In this document: in pieces, positions 42,539 through 51,880 of the stretch
Numbering within the stretch: the first letter of the stretch is position 1
How the letters are laid out: each line of letters starts with the position of its first letter
Assembly (NCBI RefSeq): GCF_900090315.1
Contig: NZ_FMHZ01000002.1
Span: 3,388,501-3,452,500, forward strand
DNA from: Micromonospora citrea
GTDB taxonomy: Bacteria > Actinomycetota > Actinomycetes > Mycobacteriales > Micromonosporaceae
Length of the DNA: 64,000 nucleotides
Direction of reading: 5' to 3'
The notes under the pieces: model-generated
Seen by the model: only the letters and a program-made list of their open reading frames with translations
What the model was told of the DNA's origin: nothing
Databases searched by the model: none
Program-made: the position numbers and the translations under genes

Positions 42539-44341
42539 TCACCGCTCGGGAAGCCGGATCGGTGGGGTGGTCGGCAGCGGGAAACCACCGCCGCCCCCGG
42601 TGCCCGGGGTGGAGGGCGAGCTGCTCGGCGAACCGCTCGGTGAGTTGGTCGGCGACGGATCGGCCGCCGGGACGCTGACCGTGATGGTCACGGTCCTGCC
42701 CTTCGCGAGGTTCGAGCCGGGCCGCGGGTTCTGCGAGAGGACCCGGCCGGCCTCGGCCTCCGGCACCTCCCGGCCCTGCTCGACGTCGACGTCGTAGCCG
42801 GCGTCCTCCAGCTCCTCCTTGGCGTCCTCCTCGGTGGAGCCCACCACGTTCGGCACCCGGCCGACGTTGCCCTTGGAGACGGTGAGGGTCACGACGGTCT
42901 TCTCGGCGACCGGCTTGCCCTCCTCGGGCGACACCTCCAGGACGATGCCCTCCTGCTGGGCGCTGTCCTTCGACTCCTTCTTGACCTGGAAGCCCGCCGC
43001 CTCGAGCCGCTGCTTCGCGTTCTCGTAGGTGGCGCCCTTCAGGCCGATCGGGATGGCCACCGTGGCCGGGCCGCCGCAGACCTGGACGACGACCTCCTGG
43101 TTGGGCTCCAGGGAGGAGTTGCCGGTCGGCGTCTGGTTGACCACCTCGCCCCTCTTGCAGGTGGCGTTGAAGACCTGCTCGCCCGCCCTGGGCACCAGGG
43201 TGGCCTGCTCGATCCGGGCGAACGCCTCCTGCTGGGTCAGGCCGGTCACCGTCGGGACGGTGACCCGGTCCTCGCCCTGGTTCAGCAGGGCGGCGGCGAG
43301 GGCGATCACGGCGAGCACGCCCACCGCGGCGAACGTCGCGATCAGCCAGGACGACGCCCTGCGGCGGCGCGGGTCGCCGACCCGGGCCGGCATCTGCCGG
43401 GTCTGCGGGGCGCCGGGCGCGCCCGCGTAGCCACCGGCGGCCGGGGCGAGCTGCGTCGTCTCGTCCTGCGGCAGGACCGGGGTCGCCATCACCGGGCGGC
43501 CGGCGGCCGCGCGGAGCAGGTCGGCCCGCATCTCGCCGGCGCTCTGGTAGCGGTTGAGCGGGTTCTTCGACAGCGCCTTGAGCACGATCGCGTCGACCGC
43601 GGGGTTCACGTCGGGGTTGATGTCGCTGGGGGTCGGCGGGGCCTCCCGCACGTGCTGGTAGGCCACGCTGACCGGGCTGTCCCCGACGAACGGCGGATGC
43701 CCGCAGAGCAGCTCGAAGAGCACGCAGCCGGCGGCGTAGACGTCGGAGCGGGCGTCGACGGCCTCGCCCCGCGCCTGCTCCGGCGAAAGATACTGTGCCG
43801 TGCCGATCACCGCGCTGGTCTGGGTCATCGTGGTGGCACCGCTGGCCAGCGCCCGGGCGATGCCGAAGTCCATCACCTTGACCTGGCCGGTCTGGGTGAG
43901 CATCACGTTGCCGGGCTTGATGTCGCGGTGGATGATGCCGTGCCGGTGGCTGAACTCCAGCGCCGCGCACATGTCCGCGCAGATCTCCAGCGCCCGGCGC
44001 GGCTGGAGCCGCCCCTCGACGCCGAGGACCTCCTTAAGGGTCCGCCCGTTGACGAACTCCATCACGATGAACGGCAGCGTCTCGCCGGTCGGCGCGGTCT
44101 CCTCGCCGGTGTCGTAGACGGCGACGATCGCCGGGTGGTTGAGGGACGCGGCGTTCTGCGCCTCGCGGCGGAACCGCATCTGGAAGGTGGCGTCCCGGGC
44201 GAGGTCGGTCCGGAGCATCTTGATCGCGACGTCCCGACCGAGCCGGAGATCGCGACCGCGGTGCACCTCGGCCATGCCGCCGTAGCCGAGGAGCTCGCCG
44301 ACCTGGTACCTGCCACCGAGCAGGCGGGCCTGCGCTGTCAT
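42539..44341 (-). CDS. pknB: Serine/threonine protein kinase PknB with PASTA domains
   Basis: The 600-residue kinase has an N-terminal kinase domain (about residues 10-275: GYGGMAEVHRG, VAIKMLR, IIHRDIKPGN, VMDFGIA, activation loop TTMTQTSAVIGTAQYLSPEQ with phosphorylatable Thr), a linker, a membrane helix (ATFAAVGVLAVIALAAALL, about 340-360) and three PASTA repeats outside (VTVPTVTGLTQ, AIPIGLKGATY, RVPNVVGSTEE), then a Ser/Pro/Gly-rich tail. PASTA repeats bind lipid II or muropeptides and set the kinase to wall synthesis. Mycobacterial PknB has four PASTA repeats; here I see three. The ATG overlaps the pknA stop by four bases. Confidence 0.95.
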   Translation of the reverse strand: MTAQARLLGGRYQVGELLGYGGMAEVHRGRDLRLGRDVAIKMLRTDLARDATFQMRFRREAQNAASLNHPAIVAVYDTGEETAPTGETLPFIVMEFVNGRTLKEVLGVEGRLQPRRALEICADMCAALEFSHRHGIIHRDIKPGNVMLTQTGQVKVMDFGIARALASGATTMTQTSAVIGTAQYLSPEQARGEAVDARSDVYAAGCVLFELLCGHPPFVGDSPVSVAYQHVREAPPTPSDINPDVNPAVDAIVLKALSKNPLNRYQSAGEMRADLLRAAAGRPVMATPVLPQDETTQLAPAAGGYAGAPGAPQTRQMPARVGDPRRRRASSWLIATFAAVGVLAVIALAAALLNQGEDRVTVPTVTGLTQQEAFARIEQATLVPRAGEQVFNATCKRGEVVNQTPTGNSSLEPNQEVVVQVCGGPATVAIPIGLKGATYENAKQRLEAAGFQVKKESKDSAQQEGIVLEVSPEEGKPVAEKTVVTLTVSKGNVGRVPNVVGSTEEDAKEELEDAGYDVDVEQGREVPEAEAGRVLSQNPRPGSNLAKGRTVTITVSVPAADPSPTNSPSGSPSSSPSTPGTGGGGGFPLPTTPPIRLPER

Positions 44342-45735
44342 CGCGTCTGTCGTCCTTCGCTCGTCGTCTCGTCGCCGCCCGGCCGGGGCAGTTCCTGTCG
44401 ACGGTACGACGTTCCGGCCGGATCGTCGCGTCCGTCGGGCCGCAGCGCGCCGGACGTCACCGTCTGCGGGGCGACCGGGCCGGACTGCTGCGACTGCTCC
44501 CGCAGCTTGTAGGAAATCACGCCGGAGCAGACCAGGACCAGTACGGCCAGGAGGATGGCGAGCAACACCATCCCGGGCCGGGACCGCTGCCCGCCCGGCG
44601 GGGGCGCCGGAGGCGCGGCCTGCCCCGCGTACGCCATCGGACGGGCCGGCGGCACGGGCGCGGCGCCGCGCGGATAGCCGGGCGGGGCGACGGGCGGGCG
44701 GGACACCGGCGCGGCGGGCGCGACCACCGTGGGGCGGTGCGGCGCGACGGCCGGGCGGGGCGCCGCCGCCAGCGGGCGCGGCGGCTGCGGAACGGCGGGC
44801 GGCGGCCGGTGCGGGGACACCGGCGGGCGGGCCGTCGGCACCTGGGCGCGGCCGGGCGGGGCGGCCGGCGACGCGGGGGCCCCGGAGACCGGACGACCAC
44901 CGGCGCGGGCCTGCTGGGAGAGCTGCGCCTTCAACTGCCGAGCCACCCCGGCCAGCGCCGCGGCGCTGGGCCAGCGGGCGGCCGGATCCTTCGCGAGCGC
45001 CCGCTCCACCACGGCGCGCACCGGCGGCGGGATGTCGGCGGGCAGCGGTCGGGGGGTCTCCCGGACGTGCCGCATGGCGATCTCGAGGGGATTCTCGCCC
45101 TCGAACGGGCGCCGGCCGGCAAGGCACTGGTAGGCCACCACGCCGAGCGCGTAGACGTCGGAGGCGGGTGTGGCGACGCCGCCGGTGGCCTGCTCGGGGG
45201 AGATGTACGAGGCGGTGCCGAGCACCGAGCCGGCAGCGGTGAGCTGGGCGACCAGCTCCGACCGGGCGATGCCGAAGTCGGTCAGCACCAGGGTGCCGTT
45301 GGGCCGGACCAGCAGGTTGCCCGGCTTCACGTCCCGGTGCACGATGCCCTTCACGTGGGCCGCGTGCAGCGCGTCGGCGGCCTGGGCGACCAGCGCCATC
45401 GTCCGGGCCGGGGTGAGCCGGCCGACCCGGGCCAGGGTGGCCGACAGCGCGTCGCCCTCGACGTACTCCATCACCAGGAAGGCGATCTGCTGGTCGTTGC
45501 CGAAGTCGTAGACGTCGACCACGCCGGGGTGGTTGATCGTGGCCATCGTGCGGGCCTCGCCGCGGAACCGCTCGGCGAAGTCGGGGTCGTCGAGCAACGC
45601 GGGGAGCAGGCTCTTGACCGCGACCGTCCGGCCGAGCACCTGGTCGGTGCCGCGCCAGACGTCGCCCATGCCACCGCTGGCGATCCGCTCGTCGAGGCGG
45701 TAGCGGTTGCCGAGCTGCACCCCGGGACTGAGCAT
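44338..45735 (-). CDS. pknA: Serine/threonine protein kinase PknA
   Basis: The 465-residue kinase has an N-terminal catalytic domain (about 10-270: ASGGMGDVWRG, VAVKSLLP, IVHRDVKPGNLL, LTDFGIAR, LGTASYISPEQATGG) and a Pro/Ala-rich linker of about 110 residues. A single membrane helix follows (MVLLAILLAVLVLVCSGVISY, about 395-415), with a short tail outside. It lacks PASTA repeats, as PknA does. With PknB it controls division and wall synthesis. It is joined by a 4-bp overlap to pknB and separated by one base from pbpA, so the block is one operon running from fhaA or fhaB to pknB. Confidence 0.95.
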   Translation of the reverse strand: MLSPGVQLGNRYRLDERIASGGMGDVWRGTDQVLGRTVAVKSLLPALLDDPDFAERFRGEARTMATINHPGVVDVYDFGNDQQIAFLVMEYVEGDALSATLARVGRLTPARTMALVAQAADALHAAHVKGIVHRDVKPGNLLVRPNGTLVLTDFGIARSELVAQLTAAGSVLGTASYISPEQATGGVATPASDVYALGVVAYQCLAGRRPFEGENPLEIAMRHVRETPRPLPADIPPPVRAVVERALAKDPAARWPSAAALAGVARQLKAQLSQQARAGGRPVSGAPASPAAPPGRAQVPTARPPVSPHRPPPAVPQPPRPLAAAPRPAVAPHRPTVVAPAAPVSRPPVAPPGYPRGAAPVPPARPMAYAGQAAPPAPPPGGQRSRPGMVLLAILLAVLVLVCSGVISYKLREQSQQSGPVAPQTVTSGALRPDGRDDPAGTSYRRQELPRPGGDETTSEGRQTR

Positions 45736-45736
45736 G

Positions 45737-47242
45737 TCAGCGGCCCCCGGGGTCGGCGATGGCGGCCCGCATGATCTGCCCGGCGATCCGGGCCGCCTCG
45801 GCGCTGCCACCCTGCCCCGCCTGCTCCAGCACCACGCAGACCGCGGAGACCGGATTGCCGTTCTTGTCGAGGGCGAAGCCGATGAACCAGCCGTGGTCGG
45901 GCCGGTCCGGGGCGGACTGGGCGGTGCCGGTCTTGCCCCCGACGGTGTAGCCGTCGATCTGCGCGTTCGTGCCGGACCCGCGTTCGACGACGCTGACCAT
46001 CATCTCCCGCAGGTCGTCGGCGACCTGACCGTTGACCGGCTGCCGCAGCTCCTTGGGCTTGGCGGTGTAGTAGCTGGTGGTGCGGTCGGGGGCGAGCAGC
46101 TGGCGGACCACGTACGGCCGCATCTGGCTGCCGTCGTTGGCGACGGCCGCGGCGATCATGGCGCCCTGGAGCGGGGTCATCCGCACGTTGTTCTGGCCGA
46201 TCGAGGACTGCGCCAACGCGGCCGGGTCGGTGCTGCCGTCCGGGTTCTGCATGTCGCCGGTCCGGCTAGCCGCCACCGGGTGACCGCCCTCGCCGAGCTG
46301 GCCGACGGTGAGGTCCTCCTGCTCGAAGCCGAACTGCCGGGCCTTTTCCTTGATCTTGTCGGCGCCGAGCTTGACACCGAGCTTCGCGAAACCGGTGTTG
46401 CACGAGTAGGTCACGGCCGTCTTGAGGCTGACCTCGTCCTGCGGGCAGATCGACGCCGCCGCGTTGCGGATCGGGGTGCCCGAGGTCGGCGGGGTCCAGC
46501 TCGACCCGGCCGGAATGCTGGTCTCCTGGCCGATGCCGCTCTCGAGCGCCGCGGCGGCCACCACGATCTTGAAGGTGGAGCCCGGCGGCAGCACCTCGCC
46601 GATCGCCCGGTTCTTCAGCGGGCCGGCCGGGTCACCCTCCAGCTTGTTGTACGCGGCCGTCGCCTCTTCGGTGTCGTGGCTGGCCAGCGGGTTGGGATCG
46701 TAGCTCGGGATGGAGACGAGCGCCTGCACCGCCCCGGTACGCGGGTCGACGGCGACCGCCGCGCCCCTCGGCACGTCGAGCCGGTTGTTCCGCAACTGCT
46801 CGTACGCGACGTCCTGCGCCCGCTTCGAGAGGGTGAGCAGCACGTTGCCGCCGCCCGTGTCGTTGCCGGTGAACATGTCCTTGACCCGGTTGGCGATCAG
46901 CGCGTCGCTGGTGCCCGCCAGGAAGTCGTTCTCGAACTTCTCGATGCCGGTGTCGGCGAGGTTGACCGGCTTGTAGCCGAGGACGTGCGCGTACTTCGCC
47001 CCGGCCGGGTAGGTGCGGCGGTACTTCAGTTCGCCGTTGGTCTCCTTGCTGGTGGCGAGCGCGGTGCCGCCGGCCTCGATGTTGCCGCGCTTGCGCTCGT
47101 ACTCGGCGACCTGGACCCGGCCGTTGTAGTCGCTGGTGCGGTATTCGTCAGCCTTGTAGGCCTGGATCCAGTTGAGGTTGGCGAAGAGCAACCCGAAGAG
47201 GACCATCACGACGACGCCGACGCGGCGCAGGGGTGCGTTCAC
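45737..47242 (-). CDS. pbpA: Penicillin-binding protein PbpA (class B transpeptidase)
   Basis: The 501-residue protein has an N-terminal membrane helix (RVGVVVMVLFGLLFANLNWI) and a periplasmic-side PBP2-like transpeptidase. Active-site motifs are SxxK in LPPGSTFKIVV (about residue 220), SxN in TYSCNTGFA (about 280) and KTG in GGKTGTAQS (about 440). It is the transpeptidase partner of the RodA glycosyltransferase and matches the mycobacterial pbpA at this locus. GTG 47242 overlaps the rodA stop by four bases. Confidence 0.95.
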   Translation of the reverse strand: MNAPLRRVGVVVMVLFGLLFANLNWIQAYKADEYRTSDYNGRVQVAEYERKRGNIEAGGTALATSKETNGELKYRRTYPAGAKYAHVLGYKPVNLADTGIEKFENDFLAGTSDALIANRVKDMFTGNDTGGGNVLLTLSKRAQDVAYEQLRNNRLDVPRGAAVAVDPRTGAVQALVSIPSYDPNPLASHDTEEATAAYNKLEGDPAGPLKNRAIGEVLPPGSTFKIVVAAAALESGIGQETSIPAGSSWTPPTSGTPIRNAAASICPQDEVSLKTAVTYSCNTGFAKLGVKLGADKIKEKARQFGFEQEDLTVGQLGEGGHPVAASRTGDMQNPDGSTDPAALAQSSIGQNNVRMTPLQGAMIAAAVANDGSQMRPYVVRQLLAPDRTTSYYTAKPKELRQPVNGQVADDLREMMVSVVERGSGTNAQIDGYTVGGKTGTAQSAPDRPDHGWFIGFALDKNGNPVSAVCVVLEQAGQGGSAEAARIAGQIMRAAIADPGGR

Positions 47243-48732
47243 GGCCTGATCACCTCCGTGGGGGCACCGTGCAGCTGCTCCGGCGGGCCGCCGGACGGTC
47301 GGGCCGCCTTGCCGCCACCGCCGCCGACCGGCCGGCGGGCCCCGTCGGAGATCCGGAGCAGCACCGCGATGAGCAGCCAGTTGGCCATCAGCGACGAGCC
47401 GCCGGCGGAGAGGAACGGGGTGGTCTGGCCGGTGAGCGGGATGAGCTTGCTGATCCCGCCGACGATCACGAAGACCTGGAGCCCGAGGGTGAAGGCCAGG
47501 CCGCCGGCGAGCAGCTTGCCGAAGGAGTCGCGGACCGCCAGGGCCGCCCGCAGCCCCCGCTCGACGATCAGCAGATAGACGACGAGCAGCGCGGAGAGGC
47601 CGAACAGCCCGATCTCCTCGCCGATGCCGGCGAAGATGAAGTCGTTCTGCACCTCGGGCAGTTTGCCCGGCTGGCCGCCGCCCGGCCCGGCGCCGAACAT
47701 GCCGCCGGTGCCGAGCGCGAGCAGGCCCTGCACCAGCTGGTAGCCGTCCTCGTAGGGGTCCGCGAACGGGTCCAGCCAGATCTGCGCCCGCAGGTAGAAG
47801 TTCGCGAACGGCCCGCCGACGAGGTCGCCGAGGACGTACGCCAGGTAGGCGCCGCCGAAGAAGAGCACCAGGCCGATGAGCAGCCAGCTGACCCGTTCGG
47901 TGGCGATGTAGAGCGTCACCACGAACATGCCGAAGTAGAGCAGCGAGGTGCCCAGGTCCTTCTCGAAGACGAGGACCAGGACGCTGACCAGCCAGACCGC
48001 GACCACCGGGCCGAGGTCGCGCCCGCGCGGGAAGTCGATGCCGAGGAAGCGGCGGCTCGCCAGCGACAGCACCTCACGCTTGCGCACGAGGTAGTAGGCG
48101 AAGAAGACCAGCAGCGCCAGCTTGGCGAACTCACCGGGCTGGATCGAGAAGCTGTCGCCGAACTTGATCCACAGCTTCGCGCCGTTGATCTCGGAGAACC
48201 GGCTCGGCAGCACCGCCGGGATCATCACCAGCACGATGCCGGCCAGCCCCAGGGTGTAGGCGTAGCGGGAGATCGAACGGTGGTCGCGCATCACGACGAG
48301 CAGCCCCGCCGCGAGGATCACCGACAGGAGCGTCCAGGCCAGTTGTCGGCCACCGTTGCCGGCGAAGACGGCCAGGTCCGCCCGCTCGGCGGGGGTGGCG
48401 TCGCCCAGGTCGAGCCGGCGCAGGAAGCCCACCCCGATGCCGTTGAGCAGGGCGACGGCCGGCAGCAGGGCCGGGTCGGCGAAGGGCGCCAGGAACCGGA
48501 TCACCAGGTGCAGGCCGAGGAAGACGGCGGTGAGCGCGGCGGCCGGCAGCCAGAAGTCGGCGGTGACCGTGTCGAGCACGTTCGCCTCGACCATCGCCCC
48601 GTACGCCGCCACCAGCACCATTGCCAGCAGCAGGAGCGAGAGCTCCGCGTTACGCCGGGACCGGGCCAGGCGCACGCCGGGCTGCTCGCCCGTGGTGGCG
48701 GGCGAGGGTGCCGGGATGGCCGCTGCGGTCAC
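47239..48732 (-). CDS. rodA: FtsW/RodA/SpoVE-family peptidoglycan polymerase
   Basis: The 497-residue membrane protein has about 12 predicted helices. The SEDS-family signature is clear: INGAKLWIKFGDSFSIQPGEFAK, VFEKDLGTSLLYFG, and VQNDFIFAGIGEEIGLFG with PFLSAGGSSLMANW near the end. The catalytic Asp of SEDS proteins is expected in the external loop after FEKD. It polymerises lipid II into glycan strands together with PbpA. The start GTG lies 27 bp after the pstP stop. Confidence 0.95.
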   Translation of the reverse strand: MTAAAIPAPSPATTGEQPGVRLARSRRNAELSLLLLAMVLVAAYGAMVEANVLDTVTADFWLPAAALTAVFLGLHLVIRFLAPFADPALLPAVALLNGIGVGFLRRLDLGDATPAERADLAVFAGNGGRQLAWTLLSVILAAGLLVVMRDHRSISRYAYTLGLAGIVLVMIPAVLPSRFSEINGAKLWIKFGDSFSIQPGEFAKLALLVFFAYYLVRKREVLSLASRRFLGIDFPRGRDLGPVVAVWLVSVLVLVFEKDLGTSLLYFGMFVVTLYIATERVSWLLIGLVLFFGGAYLAYVLGDLVGGPFANFYLRAQIWLDPFADPYEDGYQLVQGLLALGTGGMFGAGPGGGQPGKLPEVQNDFIFAGIGEEIGLFGLSALLVVYLLIVERGLRAALAVRDSFGKLLAGGLAFTLGLQVFVIVGGISKLIPLTGQTTPFLSAGGSSLMANWLLIAVLLRISDGARRPVGGGGGKAARPSGGPPEQLHGAPTEVIRP

Positions 48733-48759
48733 GGATCGTCCTCCGATTCGAACCGACGC

Positions 48760-50184
48760 TCACTCCGGCGACCGGCAGGCGGCCGGATCGAGCGTCGGCG
48801 AGACGGCGTCGGAGGGCGTGGCGTCGGGCGTGGTGGTCGGCGCGACCGGCTTCGCCGAACGGCTGCCGGCCGCCGGGCTCTTGCTGGTCGTCGGCGTGGG
48901 CGTCGCCGCGCCGGCGGTCGGCGTCGGGGTGGTGACGGCCACCGCGCTCGGGCTGGGCGGGCAGACCGGCTTCAGGTTCGGGTTGGTCGGGCTGTCGCTG
49001 GTCAGCTCGGCCAGCCGACGCTCGGCGTCCGGCTCGCTCTTGGCCGGGATGCCCTGCTTGACCTGCTCCTGCGCGGCCAGCGTGAGGTCGTCCAGGTCGG
49101 CCGGGCTGGTGGAGTGCACGGTGGAGAGGTCCATGCCGGCGATCTCGCCCTGGATCCCCCGGAACACCGCGACCTGGCCGTCCTCGGTCGCGCCGACGTA
49201 GTACTGCCGCTGGGTGTAGCTCCAGCCGCCGAAGACGGCCCCGCCGAGGAGCACGAGCAGCGCCAGCGTCGCCGCGGCGGCGCGCATCGGGCGGTGCTTG
49301 GGGCGGTCCGGCTCGTCGTCGCCGGCGGCGGGCTCCTCGGGAGCGGGGGGCCGCGGGGCGTTGAGCGCGGACGCGCGGGCGGCGGGGGTGGAGACGTCGG
49401 CGGAGGTCGCCATGCCCCGGTCGCGGGCGGCGGCACCGCCGACGATCGGGCTCGCCTCGACGATGTCCTGGTCGCTGGCGTCGGCGATGATCACCGTGAT
49501 GTTGTCCGGCCCGCCGCCGCGCAGGGCGAGCTGCACCAGCCGCTCGACGCACTGCTGCGGGTCGGCGTACTCGCGCATGGTGTCGGCGATCGTGTCGGCG
49601 CTGACCACACCCGAGAGGCCGTCGCTGCAGATCAGGTAGCGGTCGCCCGGGAGCACCTGGCGGACGCTGTATTCCGGGTCGATGTCGCGGCCGTCCAGCG
49701 CCCGGGTGAGCAGCGACCGCTGCGGGTGGCTGCTCGCCTCCTCGGCGCTGATCCGACCCTCGTCGACGAGCATCTGGACGTACGTGTCGTCCTTGGTGAT
49801 CTGCGCGAACTCACCGTTGCGCAGGAGGTAGGCCCGCGAGTCGCCGATGTGGACCATGCCCAGCTTGCTGCCGGAGAAGAGGGTGGCGGTGAGCGTGGTG
49901 CCCATGCCCTCCAGCTGGGGGTTGGCGTCCACGGTGTCGCGGAGCTGCTGGTTGGCGGTGCCCACGGCCGATCGCAACGCGTCGACGAGGGCGTCACCCG
50001 GGACGTCCTCGTCGAGCGGCGCCATGGCACCGATGACGATGTTGCTGGCGACGTCACCGGCGGCCATGCCGCCCATGCCGTCGGCGACGGCGAGTAGCCG
50101 CGGCCCGGCGTAGACGGAGTCCTGGTTACCGTCTCGGATCAGACCGCGGTCGCTGTGGGCCGCATAGCGCAGGGTCAGAGTCAT
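48760..50184 (-). CDS. pstP: PP2C-type Ser/Thr phosphatase PstP
   Basis: The 474-residue protein has a PP2C domain (residues 1-240) with metal-binding motifs RDGNQDSVYAG, VADGMGGMAAGD, VHIGDSRAYLLRNG, ICSDGLSGVV and GGPDNITVI. A membrane helix lies near 302-322 (AAAATLALLVLLGGAVFGGW) and an outside region of about 150 residues is Thr/Pro/Ala-rich. PstP reverses phosphorylation by PknA and PknB. Its ATG overlaps the fhaB stop by four bases, so it is coupled to the FHA protein. Confidence 0.95.
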   Translation of the reverse strand: MTLTLRYAAHSDRGLIRDGNQDSVYAGPRLLAVADGMGGMAAGDVASNIVIGAMAPLDEDVPGDALVDALRSAVGTANQQLRDTVDANPQLEGMGTTLTATLFSGSKLGMVHIGDSRAYLLRNGEFAQITKDDTYVQMLVDEGRISAEEASSHPQRSLLTRALDGRDIDPEYSVRQVLPGDRYLICSDGLSGVVSADTIADTMREYADPQQCVERLVQLALRGGGPDNITVIIADASDQDIVEASPIVGGAAARDRGMATSADVSTPAARASALNAPRPPAPEEPAAGDDEPDRPKHRPMRAAAATLALLVLLGGAVFGGWSYTQRQYYVGATEDGQVAVFRGIQGEIAGMDLSTVHSTSPADLDDLTLAAQEQVKQGIPAKSEPDAERRLAELTSDSPTNPNLKPVCPPSPSAVAVTTPTPTAGAATPTPTTSKSPAAGSRSAKPVAPTTTPDATPSDAVSPTLDPAACRSPE

Positions 50185-50666
50185 GGCCGTAATTCGAGAG
50201 AAGTGCGGCCGATCCGGATCGGCACGCCGAGGGGGACGGGGGTTGGTCCGGTGACCTTAGCGCGATCCAGGTAGGTGCCGTTAGTCGAGCCGAGATCCTC
50301 GACGAACCACTGCCCGTCGCGCGGCACCAGCCGGGCGTGCCGCGCCGAGGCGTAGTCGTCGGTGATGACGAGGGTGGAATCCTCGGCCCGACCGATGGTG
50401 ATCTGCGCTTCCCCGAGGGTGATCCGGGTGCCCGCCAGCTGGCCGGCGGTGACCACGAGCTGGTGCGCCGCCCTGCCCCGCTTCGCCTTCGCCGGCTTCC
50501 CCGCCTGACCGAGCGAGGCGCCGACCGCCCGTGGGGCGGCCACCAGCCGGCCCGACCGGGCGCCCGCGAACAGGTCCCGGCGGATCACCCCGACCACCGT
50601 GAACACGAAGATCCACAGCAGGATCAGGAACCCGAACCGGGCGACGGTGATGACGAGTTCCGGCAA
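50181..50666 (-). CDS. fhaB: FHA-domain protein FhaB (FipA)
   Basis: The 161-residue protein has an N-terminal membrane helix (FLILLWIFVFTVVGVI) and a C-terminal FHA domain (about residues 88-155: ITIGRAEDSTLVITDDYASARHARLVPRDGQW, VEDLGSTNGTYLDR). The domain binds phospho-Thr of kinase targets. Mycobacterial FhaB/FipA links the kinases with FtsZ/FtsQ and division under stress. It lies between fhaA and pstP, with 4- to 6-bp junctions. Confidence 0.93.
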   Translation of the reverse strand: MPELVITVARFGFLILLWIFVFTVVGVIRRDLFAGARSGRLVAAPRAVGASLGQAGKPAKAKRGRAAHQLVVTAGQLAGTRITLGEAQITIGRAEDSTLVITDDYASARHARLVPRDGQWFVEDLGSTNGTYLDRAKVTGPTPVPLGVPIRIGRTSLELRP

Positions 50667-50672
50667 GGCGGG

Positions 50673-51434
50673 TCAGCCGTCCACGCGGAAGGTCAGCGTC
50701 GTGGTGCCGAGCTGGATCATGTCGCCGGGGTTGAGCGCGACGGCGGAGACCCGCTGGCCGTTGACCATCGTGCCGTTGGTCGACCCGAGATCGGTGAGCA
50801 CGACCTGGCCGCCGTCGAAGTCCAGCCGGGCGTGTCGCCGCGAGATGCCGACGTCGGGCAGGCGCAGGTTGGCCTGGTCGCCGCGGCCGATCACGGTCGA
50901 GCCCATCTGGAGGGGGTAGGTGCGCCCGTCGCCGGAGACCAGCCGCACGTTGCGGCTGCCGCCGTGGCCGGGCGGGGGACCGTAGCCGCCGCCCTGGTCG
51001 TACGCGGGGTAGGCGGGCGGGCCGGCGTCGTAGCCCGGCGCCGAGACCGGGGCCACCTCGCCACCGGTGTAGACCTCGGCGGTGACCCGGAACATGCCGG
51101 TGTCCAGCCCCTCGCCGCGCTCGATCTCGACGATCACGTCGCCGTAGACCGTCCAGGCCTGCTCGCCGATGAACTCCGCCTGCGACTGGGCCAGCTCCTG
51201 GGCCAGCGCGGCGGCGTACGGCGCCAGCCGACTGTGGTCGTAGGGCGAGAGATCGATCACGTAGCGGTTGGGCACCAACGTGCGCCCACCGGCCAGGATC
51301 GCCTTGTGCGCCTCGGCCTCCCGCTGCATGGCGTTGAGGATCTCCACGGGGTGGACCACCCCTTTGAAGACCTTGGCGAAGGCTCCCTCGACCAGGCCTT
51401 CCAGACGCTTCTCGAAGCGTTGCAGCACGCTCAC
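50673..51434 (-). CDS. fhaA: FHA-domain protein FhaA (DUF3662)
   Basis: The 253-residue protein has an N-terminal DUF3662 domain (VLQRFEKRLEGLVEGAFAKV, about 1-120), a Gly/Pro/Tyr-rich linker and a C-terminal FHA domain (STVIGRGDQANLRLPDVGIS, RRHARLDFDGGQVVLTDLGS). In mycobacteria FhaA binds phosphorylated MviN/MurJ and PknB. The start is GTG 51434, which has GAGGAG at correct spacing and gives the usual VSVLQRF beginning; the in-frame ATG 51461 would add nine residues over the ribosome site. It is the first gene of the kinase operon. Confidence 0.93.
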   Translation of the reverse strand: MSVLQRFEKRLEGLVEGAFAKVFKGVVHPVEILNAMQREAEAHKAILAGGRTLVPNRYVIDLSPYDHSRLAPYAAALAQELAQSQAEFIGEQAWTVYGDVIVEIERGEGLDTGMFRVTAEVYTGGEVAPVSAPGYDAGPPAYPAYDQGGGYGPPPGHGGSRNVRLVSGDGRTYPLQMGSTVIGRGDQANLRLPDVGISRRHARLDFDGGQVVLTDLGSTNGTMVNGQRVSAVALNPGDMIQLGTTTLTFRVDG

Positions 51435-51686
51435 CGGCTCCTCCTCGGGTCCCGAGGACATGATGGTATCCGGCCGGCGCGCGCGCAGCTCACACGCCGC
51501 TCGGCCGTCTGACGGCGGCCCGTTCGGAAGGGCCCGTGTTGTCGTGCTACTCTTTCGTCCGCCACGAACGGTACCGCCTCACGGAGGGTAATCGATCGGG
51601 GCAACGACCACGGACCGCGTACGATGTCCGGGGCCCGCTGGAGACAGCAGGACCGGCACAGACTACAGTGTTCGAGGTCAGGCCAC

Positions 51687-51772
51687 GGGGAAGTGGCGGA
51701 ATGGCAGACGCGCACGGTTCAGGTCCGTGTGCCCGAAAGGGCGTGGGGGTTCAACTCCCCCCTTCCCCACCA
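51687..51772 (+). tRNA. tRNA-Leu (CAG anticodon)
   Basis: The 86-nt class II tRNA starts GGGGAAG and ends CTTCCCC-A-CCA with encoded CCA. The D arm contains GGCGGAATGGCAGACGC, the anticodon loop TTCAGGT gives CAG, and the long variable arm TGCCCGAAAGGGCG is typical of Leu. A tRNA-Leu also lies just before fhaA in M. tuberculosis. Confidence 0.96.
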
Positions 51773-51775
51773 AAG

Positions 51776-51809
51776 AGCGAGGGCTCCGCAGCGATGCGGG
51801 GCCCTCGCT
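51776..51809 (+). terminator. Terminator of tRNA-Leu
   Basis: AGCGAGGGC-TCCGCA pairs with TGCGG-GGCCCTCGCT around a GCGA loop, starting 4 bp after the tRNA CCA. Confidence 0.75.
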
Positions 51810-51880
51810 GCATGTCGGGGCGTGCCGTACGTCACGCTATGCTCCGATGGTTTCTGCCTCCGAAGGACCAGGAGTGGCGT

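Noticed and set aside
47233..50097. Plus-strand open frame of 954 codons opposite rodA and pstP
   Set aside because: Antisense shadow of two recognised genes; composition is Arg/Gly/Glu/Asp-rich with no domain.
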